DNA of 64,000 nt. Origin: Paracoccaceae bacterium. GTDB taxonomy: Bacteria > Pseudomonadota > Alphaproteobacteria > Rhodobacterales > Rhodobacteraceae. Of the stretch, positions 8,274 to 17,917 are shown one piece after another; within the stretch, counting starts at the first letter, position 1; the number at the start of each line of letters is the position of its first letter. The notes under the pieces are model-generated. The model did no database searches. It was not told where the DNA came from and was given only the letters and a program-made list of their open reading frames with translations. The stretch is taken from contig JAFMHK010000003.1 in the NCBI GenBank assembly GCA_017854585.1, positions 124,001-188,000 of the forward strand, given 5' to 3'. A program made the position numbers and the translations under genes.

Positions 8274-9158
8274 TCAGGTGATGAGATCGGGGATATGATC
8301 GCGGCAGTAGTCGTGTATCTCGCCCGCACAGGTCAGCCAGATATGCTCCCGGTTCGCGGCGATGTGAGAGAGCGCGCGCCGCAGATGCTGGAGGCGATAG
8401 GGCTGCCCCACCAGATAGGGATGCAGTGCGATCCCCATCACAAGGGGTTGGTGCGCAGATTGCTCGCGCATTTCGTCAAAGTTGTCGATGATCATGTCGG
8501 CGAAATCGGCAGCGCCATCCTTGCGGGCGACGATGGCGGGGATATCGTTGACCTCTTGCGGATAGGGGATCGACAGGATGCGACCATTTTCGGTTTTCAT
8601 CCAGACCGGTTGATCGTCCATGCACCAGTTCAGCGTATAGCCATAACCTGCCGCAACCAGCAGGTCAGGCGTGTTCAGGCTTTCGGATATCCACGGTGAT
8701 AGCCACCCTTTGGGTGGGGTGCCTTCTGCCTCTTGCAAGACTTTGGTTGCATCGGAAATCAGTCGTGCCTCGGTGTTGCGATCAAGCACGCCTTGACGTT
8801 CGGAATTGGTGCGCCCGTGCCCCACGACTTCATCGCCGCGCGCGCGGAAGGCTGCCATCAGTTCAGGCGCATATTCATACATTGCGCTGTTGGCGATGAT
8901 GCTGGCGGGCATATCAAGCGCATCGAACATGTCGCGCATGCGCCACGCACCTACGCGATTGCCATAGTCGCGCCACGCATAATTCAGAACGTCGGGTTGC
9001 GGTCCGCCCGGTGCCAATTCGGCGCCAAGCCCCTCTGCGAACGCGAAGTGTTCAAGGTTCAGGCCAAGATAGACGGCAAGCCTTTTGCCGCCGGGCCAGT
9101 CATAGTCGGCGCGATCGGTAATCGCGGAATAATGATAGCGTCCGTGGTGGGGGATCAT
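8274..9158 (-). CDS. Polysaccharide deacetylase (carbohydrate esterase 4 / PuuE-like) family protein
   Basis: A 294-residue protein of the NodB-homology superfamily. Recognisable segments are RLAVYLGLNLEHF near the N terminus (metal-site strand), MPASIIANSAMYEYAPEL, EVVGHGRTNSERQG (metal-binding histidine loop), GWLSPWISESLNTPDLL and the C-terminal MGIALHPYLVGQPYRL. This pattern is closer to PuuE/allantoinase-like cytoplasmic members than to secreted chitin deacetylases, and there is no signal peptide. The start is the ATG preceding the first conserved strand; an open frame continues upstream without recognisable protein. Substrate unknown; the neighbouring amidase fits hydrolysis of C-N bonds. 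Confidence 0.8.
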   Translation of the reverse strand: MIPHHGRYHYSAITDRADYDWPGGKRLAVYLGLNLEHFAFAEGLGAELAPGGPQPDVLNYAWRDYGNRVGAWRMRDMFDALDMPASIIANSAMYEYAPELMAAFRARGDEVVGHGRTNSERQGVLDRNTEARLISDATKVLQEAEGTPPKGWLSPWISESLNTPDLLVAAGYGYTLNWCMDDQPVWMKTENGRILSIPYPQEVNDIPAIVARKDGAADFADMIIDNFDEMREQSAHQPLVMGIALHPYLVGQPYRLQHLRRALSHIAANREHIWLTCAGEIHDYCRDHIPDLIT

Positions 9159-9480
9159 GGCCTGACGCCCTGCCAAAGCGCGCAGGGCACATCCATCGAT
9201 GCATGGGTCGGCGTCAAGATATGTTCCTTTTCCTGCCTGCGAGGAAAGAATAGCCCGCGTCTTCGGTATGGTCATCCCCGGTTTCGCGATCGCGCGCCGC
9301 ATCCGCACACAAAAGCCGCTTTTCCGGCCTCGGCACCGCATCTGGCGCCGAAAGGAGAGATCGGGCAGGGGTGACTTGCCAGCTTTTTGCGCATTTGGAC
9401 CTTGGCACCGCTGACGAAAATGGCTGTGGCGGTGTTTGTTCGGCAGTTCCAGATCAGTCCGTTTGCGCGGATGCCAAAGT
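9159..9480. other. Intergenic region without a supported gene
   Basis: About 320 bp between the acyl carrier protein gene and the deacetylase, both on the minus strand. Open frames here have no family resemblance. I see no strong hairpin with a T-run and no clear promoter; it presumably carries the 3' end of the ligase-E1-E2-ACP operon and the promoter of the deacetylase. Confidence 0.55.
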
Positions 9481-9726
9481 TCAGGTCTTTCGATCCTGCA
9501 GGTAGTCCGCCAATGCGTTGAAGCTTTGCATCTTCGGATAATCCGCTTCCGGCATTTCCAGTGCGAACCTTTTTGCCAAAGCGGTGACAAGGGTCAGGAA
9601 ATCCATGGAATCAATTTCGAATTCGTCATGCAGGTCTCCGTCAGGGTCGATCTCATCCAGAACGATGTCGGGTGCGATCCGATGCAACTCCTCCACGAGT
9701 ATTTTGCGAATGTCCTGATTTGTCAT
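9481..9726 (-). CDS. Acyl carrier protein, last gene of ligase/E1/E2/ACP operon
   Basis: An 81-residue phosphopantetheine-binding carrier protein. The attachment serine is in FEIDSMDFLTL, a DSM variant of the usual DSL motif; acidic helices flank it (IAPDIVLDEIDPDGDLHDE). It is not the housekeeping AcpP, which has a different core sequence and a fab context. Its ATG overlaps the E2 stop by 4 bp, so it is translated with a 2-oxoacid dehydrogenase complex. An ACP in that place is unusual: it suggests that an acyl group made by the complex, or by the acyl-CoA ligase two genes upstream, ends on the carrier. That use is inference. Confidence 0.9.
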   Translation of the reverse strand: MTNQDIRKILVEELHRIAPDIVLDEIDPDGDLHDEFEIDSMDFLTLVTALAKRFALEMPEADYPKMQSFNALADYLQDRKT

Positions 9727-10934
9727 AATGCTTCCGGTTTGTGCAGGTTTTCGGCGATTGTTCTGAGAAACATAGCCCCGCGGCGTCCGTCGCTGACCCG
9801 GTGATCCGCGGCCAGAGTGATATCGGCGATCAGGCGCGGTGCGACTTTCCCGTCGTGGACCCATGGCCGCAGAACCGGGGTGCCGATACCGACGATTGCA
9901 ACTTGCGGCGGATAAATGACGCCAAAAAGCTGATTGACCCCCCGATCCCCGAGGCTGGTCAGCGTGATCGTTGCATCCGATAGCTCACGTGACCGGAACC
10001 GTCCCGCCCGAACCCGTGTCACCAGATCACGCATTGCGACCATCAGATCGTCAAGGTTGAGTGCATCGGTCTGCAGAATGGCGGGCGCAACCAATCCGCC
10101 GCCGCGCAGATTGATGGCAAGGCCGGCGTTTATGGTCTTGCTCGGTGCGAAGCTGCCGTTCTCAAAGTGGCCATTCATCTCGGGTACCGTCCGGACCGCC
10201 AAAGTCATCGCCTTCAGAAAAAGCGCGCCCAGCAGGATCCGTTTGTCCGGTGGGCGTTGGGCGTTTGTTTCGGTCACAAATGCCTCGGCGTTGGTAAGGT
10301 CCGCCTGATGGGACAGGTAGTAATGCGGGATTTCGCGCTTTGATCGTGACATGGCGGCGGCGATCGCGCTGCGCATGTCGGATACCGGGGTGGCCAAGGG
10401 CGTCGTGACCAGAGCGGCAATATCGGCCCTGCTTATTGTGGGGCTGGTTCCCTCGGGGCTGAGCGTGCTTGGGTCGATCCCGGCCTGTGCGGCCAGACGC
10501 CGGGCGGCCGGGGTTATGCGTTGGCGCGGTTCCGCGCGCATGGCCGGGGTTTTCTGTCCGTCCTTTGGACCTGCAATTTCGGGTTCCTGCGGTATCGGCT
10601 TTTCCCGGCGTTCCGGCTTTGGGGCATGGACAGCCGGTTTCGGCACCTCCGGCTTGTCGGGGGCAGGTTGGGCTGAGGCGTCGGACGCTGATGCATCTTG
10701 CGCCGTCGTGATGCGCGCAAGCGGTGTGCCGACGGGCACCTTGGCGCCAAGCTCGACCAGCCAACTGTCAAGAATTCCGTCCTGAAAGGCTTCAATCTCG
10801 ATCACGCCCTTCTGCGTCTCGACGGCGGCGACGATGTCGCCATGTTTGACCGTGCCGCCGGGGGGAACCAGTTGTTCCACCAAGGTTCCCGCCGTCATGT
10901 CCGCGCCCAGAGATGGCATGAGAAAAAGGCTCAT
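9723..10934 (-). CDS. Dihydrolipoamide acyltransferase (E2) of a 2-oxoacid dehydrogenase complex
   Basis: A 403-residue E2 with three modules: an N-terminal lipoyl domain (about 1-78) with lipoyl-Lys42 in [11 protein letters not shown]; a peripheral subunit-binding domain (about 138-165, [17 protein letters not shown]); and a catalytic domain (about 185-403) ending with the active-site HRVSDG motif (His378, Asp382). Linkers are Pro/Ala/Lys rich. It would accept the acyl group from the E1 encoded just upstream and pass it to CoA, or possibly to the co-encoded carrier protein. No E3 (lipoamide dehydrogenase) gene is present nearby, so E3 must be borrowed. Overlaps E1 and ACP genes by 4 bp each. 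Confidence 0.93.
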   Translation of the reverse strand: MSLFLMPSLGADMTAGTLVEQLVPPGGTVKHGDIVAAVETQKGVIEIEAFQDGILDSWLVELGAKVPVGTPLARITTAQDASASDASAQPAPDKPEVPKPAVHAPKPERREKPIPQEPEIAGPKDGQKTPAMRAEPRQRITPAARRLAAQAGIDPSTLSPEGTSPTISRADIAALVTTPLATPVSDMRSAIAAAMSRSKREIPHYYLSHQADLTNAEAFVTETNAQRPPDKRILLGALFLKAMTLAVRTVPEMNGHFENGSFAPSKTINAGLAINLRGGGLVAPAILQTDALNLDDLMVAMRDLVTRVRAGRFRSRELSDATITLTSLGDRGVNQLFGVIYPPQVAIVGIGTPVLRPWVHDGKVAPRLIADITLAADHRVSDGRRGAMFLRTIAENLHKPEAL

Positions 10935-12934
10935 GGCTTGGCCTGCATAAGCTTTTTGACGGCCGCGACGATCTTTTCGGTTTGGGGGATCGCGGCCTGT
11001 TCCATATGCTGCGCATAGGGGATCGGCACCTCTTCGCTGCAGACCCGGACAAGGGGGGCATCAAGTTCGAAGAAAGCGTCCTCTGCCAGTCGCATCCCGA
11101 TTTCGGCCGACAGGCTGCCGCTTTTCCACCCTTCGTCGATCATCACCGCGCGCCGGGTCTTGCAGACCGACCCGATCACGGTTTCCATGTCCAGCGGGCG
11201 CAGACTGCGCAGGTCGATGACTTCGGCGGATATGCCTGCGGCTTCCAATTCCTTGGCCGCGTCCAACGTCTTGAAAAGAGAGCCGCCGTAGGTGATCAGC
11301 GACACATCCGTTCCGTGGCGCCGGATTGCCGCGCGATCAATATCAACCGGCCCTGCGTTTTCGGCAATCTCCCCTTCGCGATTATAAAGCATCACGTTCT
11401 CGAAGATGAGCACCGGGTCGGGATCTTCCAGCGCGGTCCACAACATGCCGCGCGCGTCTTCCATCGTGGCCGGTGTCAGTACGCGCAGGCCCGGAATATG
11501 CGCATACCAACCTTCCAGCGAATGAGAGTGCTGGGCGGCAAGTTGCTTGCCTGCGCCGGTTGCCATTCGGATCACGACCGGCACGCCGAACTGGTTATTC
11601 GACATGTGCCGCATCGTCGCCGCAGTATTCAGGATCTGGTCCAGCGCCAGAAGTGAGAAATTCACGGTCATAACCTCTACAATCGGGCGCATGCCGGCGA
11701 TGGCGGCCCCGATCCCCGCCCCGGTGAAACCCGACTCGGACAGGGGCGTGTCACGGATACGCTCAGGCCCGAATTGGTCAAGCAGGCCCTTGCTGACGGC
11801 ATAACACCCGCCATAGCGCCCCACGTCTTCGCCCATCAGAAAGACGCGCGGGTCGCGGGTCATGGCGTCGACGATGCCGGACTTTACGGCCTCACGATAG
11901 GTGGTCAGAACAGGCGTCGTCCCTGCCACGCGCGCTGGTGGAGCGGGGCGTTCCGGCGAAAGCACATATCGCGTCAGCGACTCCAGCGGCTCGTCAGTGC
12001 CCGCTTCGGCAAATGCAACGGCCTCCGCGATTTCCGCATCCACTTCGCCAATGATTTCCGACACCTCGTCGGAATGCAGCAATCCGCTTTCCTCCAACCA
12101 GCTCTGAAACCGCACGATAGGCCCCTTTTCCCGCCATTTCGCGACTTCGTCCTTGGAGCGATAAAGTTGTGCGTCAAACATGGAATGGGCGCGAAACCGA
12201 TAGGTGCGACATTCCAGAAAGTAAGGTTTGCCGGTGTCAGCGATGTATTTCAGCGCACGTCTTGCGGCCCCCTCAACGGCGACCACATCCATCCCGTCAA
12301 TGCTTTCGCTTTCAATGCCATAGCAGGCCGCTTTGGCACGGATATCGGTTTCGGATTCCGATAGGTCCAGGGCCGTGCCCATCGCATAGCCATTGTTTTC
12401 ACAGACAAAAAGCACGGGCAGTTTCCACAGAACCGCAAGGTTCATGCTTTCGTGGAACTCTCCTTCTGCAACGGCGCCTTCACCGAAGAAACATGCGGTT
12501 ACGGTGTCATCCTTGCGCAGACTGTCCGCCAGACCAAGCCCGACGGCCATCGGCAACCCGCCACCCACGATTGCGTTGCCACCATAAAACCGATGGTCGC
12601 GGCTGAACAAATGCATGGAACCGCCACGCCCACCCGCGCATCCCTCGGTCTTGCCATACATCTCTGCAAGCACGCTGCCCATCGGGATGCCGCGGACAAG
12701 CGCATGGCCGTGTTCGCGGTAAGTTGCCACGACCCGGTCCTTTTCGGTAAGCAACGGAATGATGCCGGTGGCGATAGCCTCTTCGCCATCATAAAGGTGC
12801 AGAAATCCGCGGATTTTCTGCATCGTGTATAACTCTGCGCATTTGTCTTCGAACCGTCTGATGCGGATCATGCCCTTGAGCAGGTCACGGACATGCGCAC
12901 GGTCGAGGCGCGGTTTGAGGGTGGTCACGCTCAT
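10931..12934 (-). CDS. Fused E1 alpha-beta 2-oxoacid dehydrogenase (TPP-dependent)
   Basis: A 667-residue single-chain E1 in which an alpha subunit (about 1-325) is joined to a beta subunit (about 345-667) by a Pro/Ala-rich linker ([12 protein letters not shown]). The alpha half has [21 protein letters not shown] and the TPP/Mg motif from [17 protein letters not shown] to CENNGYAMG. The beta half has [27 protein letters not shown] and [17 protein letters not shown]. Similar to acetoin/pyruvate dehydrogenase E1 subunits that are usually two genes. It decarboxylates a 2-oxoacid (or cleaves acetoin) and acylates the lipoyl arm of the adjacent E2. Overlaps both neighbours by 4 bp. Confidence 0.92.
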   Translation of the reverse strand: MSVTTLKPRLDRAHVRDLLKGMIRIRRFEDKCAELYTMQKIRGFLHLYDGEEAIATGIIPLLTEKDRVVATYREHGHALVRGIPMGSVLAEMYGKTEGCAGGRGGSMHLFSRDHRFYGGNAIVGGGLPMAVGLGLADSLRKDDTVTACFFGEGAVAEGEFHESMNLAVLWKLPVLFVCENNGYAMGTALDLSESETDIRAKAACYGIESESIDGMDVVAVEGAARRALKYIADTGKPYFLECRTYRFRAHSMFDAQLYRSKDEVAKWREKGPIVRFQSWLEESGLLHSDEVSEIIGEVDAEIAEAVAFAEAGTDEPLESLTRYVLSPERPAPPARVAGTTPVLTTYREAVKSGIVDAMTRDPRVFLMGEDVGRYGGCYAVSKGLLDQFGPERIRDTPLSESGFTGAGIGAAIAGMRPIVEVMTVNFSLLALDQILNTAATMRHMSNNQFGVPVVIRMATGAGKQLAAQHSHSLEGWYAHIPGLRVLTPATMEDARGMLWTALEDPDPVLIFENVMLYNREGEIAENAGPVDIDRAAIRRHGTDVSLITYGGSLFKTLDAAKELEAAGISAEVIDLRSLRPLDMETVIGSVCKTRRAVMIDEGWKSGSLSAEIGMRLAEDAFFELDAPLVRVCSEEVPIPYAQHMEQAAIPQTEKIVAAVKKLMQAKP

Positions 12935-14676
12935 CGCTCATCACTTTCCAGAGTGGAGATGTCGCCCTCTGGCAGCCCCAGTTCACGGGCCTTGAGCAAG
13001 CGCCGCATGATCTTGCCGCTGCGGGTCTTGGGCAGGTTGGTTCGAAAAACGATTTCCTTGGGGGCGACCGCAGGACCCAGTTTCTTGCGGGCGTGGCCAA
13101 GCAGTTCAAGCTGCAAGGCATCGGACGCCTCAAAGCCGGGTTTCAGGGCGACGTAGGCTTTTACCCGTTCCCCTGCTGTTTCATCCGGGACGCCGATCAC
13201 GGCAACTTCGGCGACGGCATCATGTTCCATCAATGTACTTTCGACCTCGAAGGGGCCGATAAGATGGCCGGAGCTTTTGATCAGATCATCGCTGCGGCCG
13301 ACGAACCAAAAGTATCCATCGTCGTCGCGCATCGCCAAGTCTCCGCTCAGATACCAGCCACCCGAGAAGCATTTGCGATAGCGGGCTTCCTCGTGCAGAT
13401 AGCCGCGCATCATGGACGGCCAGCCGGGGCGCAGCGCCAGCTCACCGATGGCCATTGGTTTGGTCAGTTCCTTCGCGCCACCTTCGCCAACCTCGACAAT
13501 CCCGGCCGCGATCCCCGGAAGCGGCTTGCCCATCGATCCGGGCTTGACGGTCACGGAGGCAAAATTGGCAATCATGATGCCGCCCGTTTCGGTTTGCCAC
13601 CAGTTGTCGTGAAAAGGCTTTCCAAAGACGTCATTGCCCCAGATCACGGCCTCGGGGTTCAATGGTTCACCGACGCTCGCCATGAATCGCAATGCCGGGA
13701 ATTCATGGTCGGCGATAGCGTCGCGCCCGGCCTTCATCAGCATCCGGATCGCCGTGGGCGCCGTGTACCAGACGTTCACGCGCTCTTTCGCCAAGATGTC
13801 ATACCACCGGGCGACGTCGAATTCGGCTTCGTCGACGATCATCGTTACGCGGTTGGTCAAAGGTGCAATGATCCCGTACGAGGTTCCGGTGACCCAGCCG
13901 GGATCGGCGGTGCACCAGTAGGTGTCGCCCGGCTTCAGATCCAATGCGATCCGTCCGGTCATATGGTGTGCCACCACGGCCTCGTGCACGTGAACAACCC
14001 CTTTGGGTTTGCCGGTTGTCCCTGAGGTGAAATGGAGCAACGCGGTGTCTTCCGCATCCGTCCGCGCGACCTCAAACCTGTCGGACGCCTTTTCCATCAG
14101 TGGCAAGAGCCGCTCTGCGCCTTCCATGTCGTCGTCGATAAGCAAGACCGTGTGCAGTTCGGGCAACCTGTCGCGCAGTGCGATGATCTTGTGTTTATAA
14201 AGACGACCGGTCGTGATCAGCGCGTTTGCACCACCGATTTCCATTCGGGAATGAATCGGCTCGGGGCCAAAGGCGGAAAAGAGCGGGCAGAAGACGCAGC
14301 CGGCCTTCAGGGTGCCAAGAGCCGCGATGTAAAGGTCGGGAACACGCCCAAGCAGTGAATAGACACGCGCGCCTTTTTCAAGCCCGTGGGCATGCAGGAC
14401 GTTGGCAAAACGGTTCGAGAGTTCGGACATCTGTTGATAGGAAAAATCCGTGCAGTCGCCGGATTTCGCGATCCATCGAAGCGCGATTTGATCGCCATGA
14501 CCCGCCAGCAGATGCCGTTCGATCGCCTCATGTGCAATATTGAGGCCGCCGTCGGGAAACCCATCGATCAATTTGCGCGCTTCAGCCCACGAAAAATTTT
14601 CGCATATGCTGTCATAATCTTGCATGTTGGCTTGGGATGCCGTCGCGCTTGATTTGAGAATAGGATGAGATTGCAT
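12931..14676 (-). CDS. Acetyl-CoA-synthetase-like acyl-CoA ligase
   Basis: A ~581-residue adenylate-forming ligase of the AcsA type. Motifs: P-loop [16 protein letters not shown], the aryl/acyl pocket region [35 protein letters not shown] with the hinge Asp, [15 protein letters not shown], and the catalytic lysine in [14 protein letters not shown]. It converts a carboxylic acid, ATP and CoA to an acyl-CoA; the Trp in the pocket motif favours short chains (family knowledge). The start is uncertain: a TTG at 14745, ATG at 14676 (GAGGGG 11 bp upstream) and ATG at 14625 are possible, and I chose 14676. It is the first gene of the coupled operon with E1, E2 and ACP. Confidence 0.88.
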   Translation of the reverse strand: MQSHPILKSSATASQANMQDYDSICENFSWAEARKLIDGFPDGGLNIAHEAIERHLLAGHGDQIALRWIAKSGDCTDFSYQQMSELSNRFANVLHAHGLEKGARVYSLLGRVPDLYIAALGTLKAGCVFCPLFSAFGPEPIHSRMEIGGANALITTGRLYKHKIIALRDRLPELHTVLLIDDDMEGAERLLPLMEKASDRFEVARTDAEDTALLHFTSGTTGKPKGVVHVHEAVVAHHMTGRIALDLKPGDTYWCTADPGWVTGTSYGIIAPLTNRVTMIVDEAEFDVARWYDILAKERVNVWYTAPTAIRMLMKAGRDAIADHEFPALRFMASVGEPLNPEAVIWGNDVFGKPFHDNWWQTETGGIMIANFASVTVKPGSMGKPLPGIAAGIVEVGEGGAKELTKPMAIGELALRPGWPSMMRGYLHEEARYRKCFSGGWYLSGDLAMRDDDGYFWFVGRSDDLIKSSGHLIGPFEVESTLMEHDAVAEVAVIGVPDETAGERVKAYVALKPGFEASDALQLELLGHARKKLGPAVAPKEIVFRTNLPKTRSGKIMRRLLKARELGLPEGDISTLESDER

Positions 14677-14857
14677 TCGACCCGGCGCCCCTCGATAGCC
14701 CACCGCGTCCGACGTTAGGCCCTTTGGAACAGCTTGATCTGACAAAGGTCAATTGAGGTTGTGGGGGCGACCGCAGGCCCGATCACATGCCGGATGCGGG
14801 CACGGAACAGCCTTGGTGAGACTTTCCGTTTAACCTCAACAATATGTGCGGAAGCAA

Positions 14858-14932
14858 TGGCTGGGGTGGTAGGATTCGAACCTACGATACACGGTACCAA
14901 AAACCGATGCCTTACCGCTTGGCTACACCCCA
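14858..14932 (-). tRNA. tRNA-Gln (anticodon TTG)
   Basis: A 75-nt cloverleaf on the minus strand. It begins TGGGGTG, has the D-arm AGCCAAGCGGTAAGGC, an anticodon loop TTTTGGT giving TTG for glutamine, the T-arm GTAGGTTCGAATCCTAC, an acceptor 3' strand pairing with the 5' end, discriminator G and an encoded CCA. The T27-T43 position is a mismatch, tolerable in this class. It resembles bacterial tRNA-Gln(UUG) closely. Confidence 0.96.
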
Positions 14933-15006
14933 ACTGTGCCGGGGTTGTTACGCCGGGTGCGGCGCGGGATCAAGCCCTGCCTTGCAAAAAAGCGCGTCCT
15001 TCACAG

Positions 15007-16332
15007 CTATTCCTGCGGGGCTTCGCGACGCAGCAAATCTTCGTCGCCGGCGGTCTCTCGCTCGGCGTCGACAATGTCGGCCAAGGCCTTGGCCTCTCCG
15101 GCATCGACGTCGCGCACTTCTGCGGGTGTGGTTGCGGTCGGCAAGGTGCCGGCAGGGGTGCGAACGTCACCGATTAACGGTTGCCCGGCCGCTGCCGTGA
15201 TCAGCCGATAGGTCGGTTCCGGCAGGGTGATCCCTGCCTCCTCCAGACGCGATTTGACGATGCGAATGGCCTCGCCCTTGGCCATCGCGATGCTGGTTTC
15301 GTGCTGCATGATCCAGCCTGCGCCACTAATGTCGATGGTGCTGGCCCCCAGGCCCTCGACCCAGACGCTGGGGGCGGGGGTTTGCAGGACAAATGGCAAT
15401 TCTTCAAGCGCCGACATCATGATGCGCTGAGCCTCGGCGATGTCGGCGTTTGGATCAATTCCCATCAGGAACGTGAAGCGCCGTTCATCGTTGCGGGTGA
15501 AGTTCACGATGCGGCTGTTGAACACGGTGCTGTTGGGAATGCGGATGTGGTTCCCATCCAGGCTAAGCAGGATCGTCGCGCGGCTGGTCAGGCGGATGAC
15601 ATGGCCGATGTCACCTTGAATCTCGACCAGATCCTTGGGGCGGAACGGTTGGCGGATCGACAGCATGATGGAGGCGATGAAATTCTCGACCGTGTCCCTG
15701 ACGGCAAAACCGATCGCAAGACCGACAATACCCGCCGCACCCAGAATCGTGCCCAGAAGTGCCGTGGCGTTCAGCAGATCCAGTGCCAGCACGACACCCG
15801 CCACGGCAAAGAAAAGCCGAATGACCTGCCGGTAGATATCGGCGATGAATGCATTGGGCGCGATACGATCCCATGGGTTGCGCCGACGCGCGATCAGCAG
15901 CCCCAGCACAAAAAGCCCCACGCCCGCCCCAGCGGCGACCAAGACAAGGGGCGCCATGGCGATGGCTTGGGCCGTCCGATTGCGAATACGTTCCACGGCC
16001 GGGTTCAGCCGTTCAACGACATCGGTGCTTTCGGTGACCCTGTTTTCGATGGCGACGACGCCTTCCACCCGCGCGACCAGTGCGTTCAGCGCCTCGATCT
16101 GGGCGGTATCAAGGGTTGTCCCGCGCAACGTGACAATGCCATCGGCCACGATTACGGATACGTCCTCGTAGCGGCCAAGTTGTCCGATGATTTCCCTGAT
16201 CCGGTTGGCGATTGCCGCATCCTGCTGGCCATCGCTTTGCACGGCGATGGTTCCCTCGGGCTGGGTCGCAGCGTCTTGCGCGAGGGATGACAGCGGCAAG
16301 ATCGACAACATCAGGATCAGGAACAAGCGCAT
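15007..16332 (-). CDS. MscS-family mechanosensitive channel with periplasmic BON domain
   Basis: A 441-residue protein. Residues 1-18 are a signal peptide (MRLFLILMLSILPLSSLAQ). Residues about 38-104 form a BON domain (VIVADGIVTLRGTTLD, VEGVVAIENRV). Three membrane segments follow (about 125-147, 168-190 and the pore helix 190-215 with LLGTILGAAGIVGLAIGFA), then the MscS beta domain (FIASIMLSIRQPFRPKDLVEI, HIRIPNSTVFNSRIVNF). It would open on membrane tension during osmotic downshift. The C-terminal 50 residues are acidic and low complexity. The BON domain may contact the outer envelope (inference). Confidence 0.9.
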   Translation of the reverse strand: MRLFLILMLSILPLSSLAQDAATQPEGTIAVQSDGQQDAAIANRIREIIGQLGRYEDVSVIVADGIVTLRGTTLDTAQIEALNALVARVEGVVAIENRVTESTDVVERLNPAVERIRNRTAQAIAMAPLVLVAAGAGVGLFVLGLLIARRRNPWDRIAPNAFIADIYRQVIRLFFAVAGVVLALDLLNATALLGTILGAAGIVGLAIGFAVRDTVENFIASIMLSIRQPFRPKDLVEIQGDIGHVIRLTSRATILLSLDGNHIRIPNSTVFNSRIVNFTRNDERRFTFLMGIDPNADIAEAQRIMMSALEELPFVLQTPAPSVWVEGLGASTIDISGAGWIMQHETSIAMAKGEAIRIVKSRLEEAGITLPEPTYRLITAAAGQPLIGDVRTPAGTLPTATTPAEVRDVDAGEAKALADIVDAERETAGDEDLLRREAPQE

Positions 16333-16395
16333 GAATTCACCGGCGTCTGGGGTTGATACCTTGGTGTAGCTGCCCGCCTTCTGGCAGAAAAGCCG

Positions 16396-17892
16396 CTAGA
16401 TTGTCTGATCGTAATCGCCGACGCTGGGTTCGGTGCGGATAATGTCATCCAGATCGGCAAAAATCGCGCGCATCTCGGCCTCGCTGGCCGGACTTTCGCA
16501 CACGACCACAAGGTTCGGTGTGTTGGAGGAGGCACGCACAAGGCCCCACGCCCCATTCTCCAGCATCACGCGGGCACCGTTTACCGTGATGACATCGACG
16601 ATTTTCACGCCCCCAAGGCTTCCGCCCTCGCTGTGGCGCACCTGAATCTTTTTCACCAGACGCTCCAGAACGCCATATTTCTCGGTGTCGGCGCAGTAGG
16701 GCGACATGGTTGGCGTGGCATAGGTGACGGGCAAGGCGCGGCGCAGGTCGGCCATGGATTTGTCTGGGTTGCGGTCCATCAGCTTGCAGATTTCCACAGC
16801 GACCCGCATGCCGCAGTCGTAGCCACGGCCAATGGGTTCGGCCAAGAAGTAGTGACCCGATTTTTCAAAACCCGCCAAGGCGCCCAATTCGTGGACGCGC
16901 CGTTTCATGTAGGAATGGCCCGTTTTCCAGTAGTCGGCCTTGGCGCCGTATTTCTTCAACTCTGGATCGCTGGCAAACAATCCGGTTGATTTTACATCGG
17001 CGACAAAGGTCGAATTTGGATAGAGTTTGGCCAGATCGCGGGCCATGATCACGCCGACCTTGTCGGCAAAGATCTCTTCTCCATCGTTGTCCACGACGCC
17101 ACACCGATCCCCGTCACCGTCAAAACCAAGCGCGAAATCCGCACCGCTTTCCGTCACGGTTGCGGCCATGTCATGGAGCATTTCCATGGCTTCGGGGTTG
17201 GGGTTGTAGTGCGGGAACGTGTAATCGAGTTCGTTGTGAGATGGCACAACCTCGACCCCCAGACGTTCAAACAATTCGGGCGCGAATGCGGACGCGGTGC
17301 CGTTGCCGGTGGCGCAGACGACACGCAATTTGCGCGTCATTTTGAAGTCGCCCACCAGATCGTCCAGATACGCCTCGCGGACGCCATCGACGAATTCGTA
17401 GCGCCCCCCTGGTCGTGCCACGGTTTCCCCCTCCAGCACGATATCGCGCAGGCGGTTCATTTCGTCGGGGCCATGCGTCAATGGGCGCTCGAAACCCATC
17501 TTCACGCCGGTCCAGCCGTTGGGATTATGGCTGGCCGTGACCATCGCGACGGCGGGCGCATCCAGATAGAATTGGGAAAAGTAGGCCATCGGCGACAGAG
17601 CGGGGCCGATATCCTTCACGTGGATGCCCGCCTGTATGAGACCAAGGATCAGGGCGTTCTTTACCGAAAGGGAATAATCTCGATAGTCATTGGCAACCGC
17701 GATGACGGGATCGATCCCCGCCTCATGCATCTGGGTGCCCAGCCCCATACCAAGTGCCGTGATGCCGGGCAGGTTGATTTCATCGGGGAAACGCCAGCGC
17801 GCATCGTATTCGCGGAAACCGGTTGGCATGATCATCGGGTCGCGCAGAAAGGCCCAGGTATTCTGGGTGACGGTGCGCAATGGTTTGGTCAT
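16396..17892 (-). CDS. Phosphomannomutase/phosphoglucomutase
   Basis: A 498-residue alpha-D-phosphohexomutase. The phosphoserine loop is TASHNPNGW with Ser121, the metal loop is FDGDGDRCG (Asp258-Asp262), and the sugar-binding loop is FEKSGHYF; the C-terminal phosphate loop is RASSNTPNLVV. It interconverts hexose 6- and 1-phosphates (mannose or glucose) for sugar nucleotides. It is 25 bp from kdsA and beside kpsE/kpsT, so supply of precursors for a capsular polysaccharide is a reasonable job. About 498 aa is longer than AlgC-type enzymes (about 460). Confidence 0.92.
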   Translation of the reverse strand: MTKPLRTVTQNTWAFLRDPMIMPTGFREYDARWRFPDEINLPGITALGMGLGTQMHEAGIDPVIAVANDYRDYSLSVKNALILGLIQAGIHVKDIGPALSPMAYFSQFYLDAPAVAMVTASHNPNGWTGVKMGFERPLTHGPDEMNRLRDIVLEGETVARPGGRYEFVDGVREAYLDDLVGDFKMTRKLRVVCATGNGTASAFAPELFERLGVEVVPSHNELDYTFPHYNPNPEAMEMLHDMAATVTESGADFALGFDGDGDRCGVVDNDGEEIFADKVGVIMARDLAKLYPNSTFVADVKSTGLFASDPELKKYGAKADYWKTGHSYMKRRVHELGALAGFEKSGHYFLAEPIGRGYDCGMRVAVEICKLMDRNPDKSMADLRRALPVTYATPTMSPYCADTEKYGVLERLVKKIQVRHSEGGSLGGVKIVDVITVNGARVMLENGAWGLVRASSNTPNLVVVCESPASEAEMRAIFADLDDIIRTEPSVGDYDQTI

Positions 17893-17917
17893 GTTGAAGA
17901 TCCCGGGCTATCTGAGG

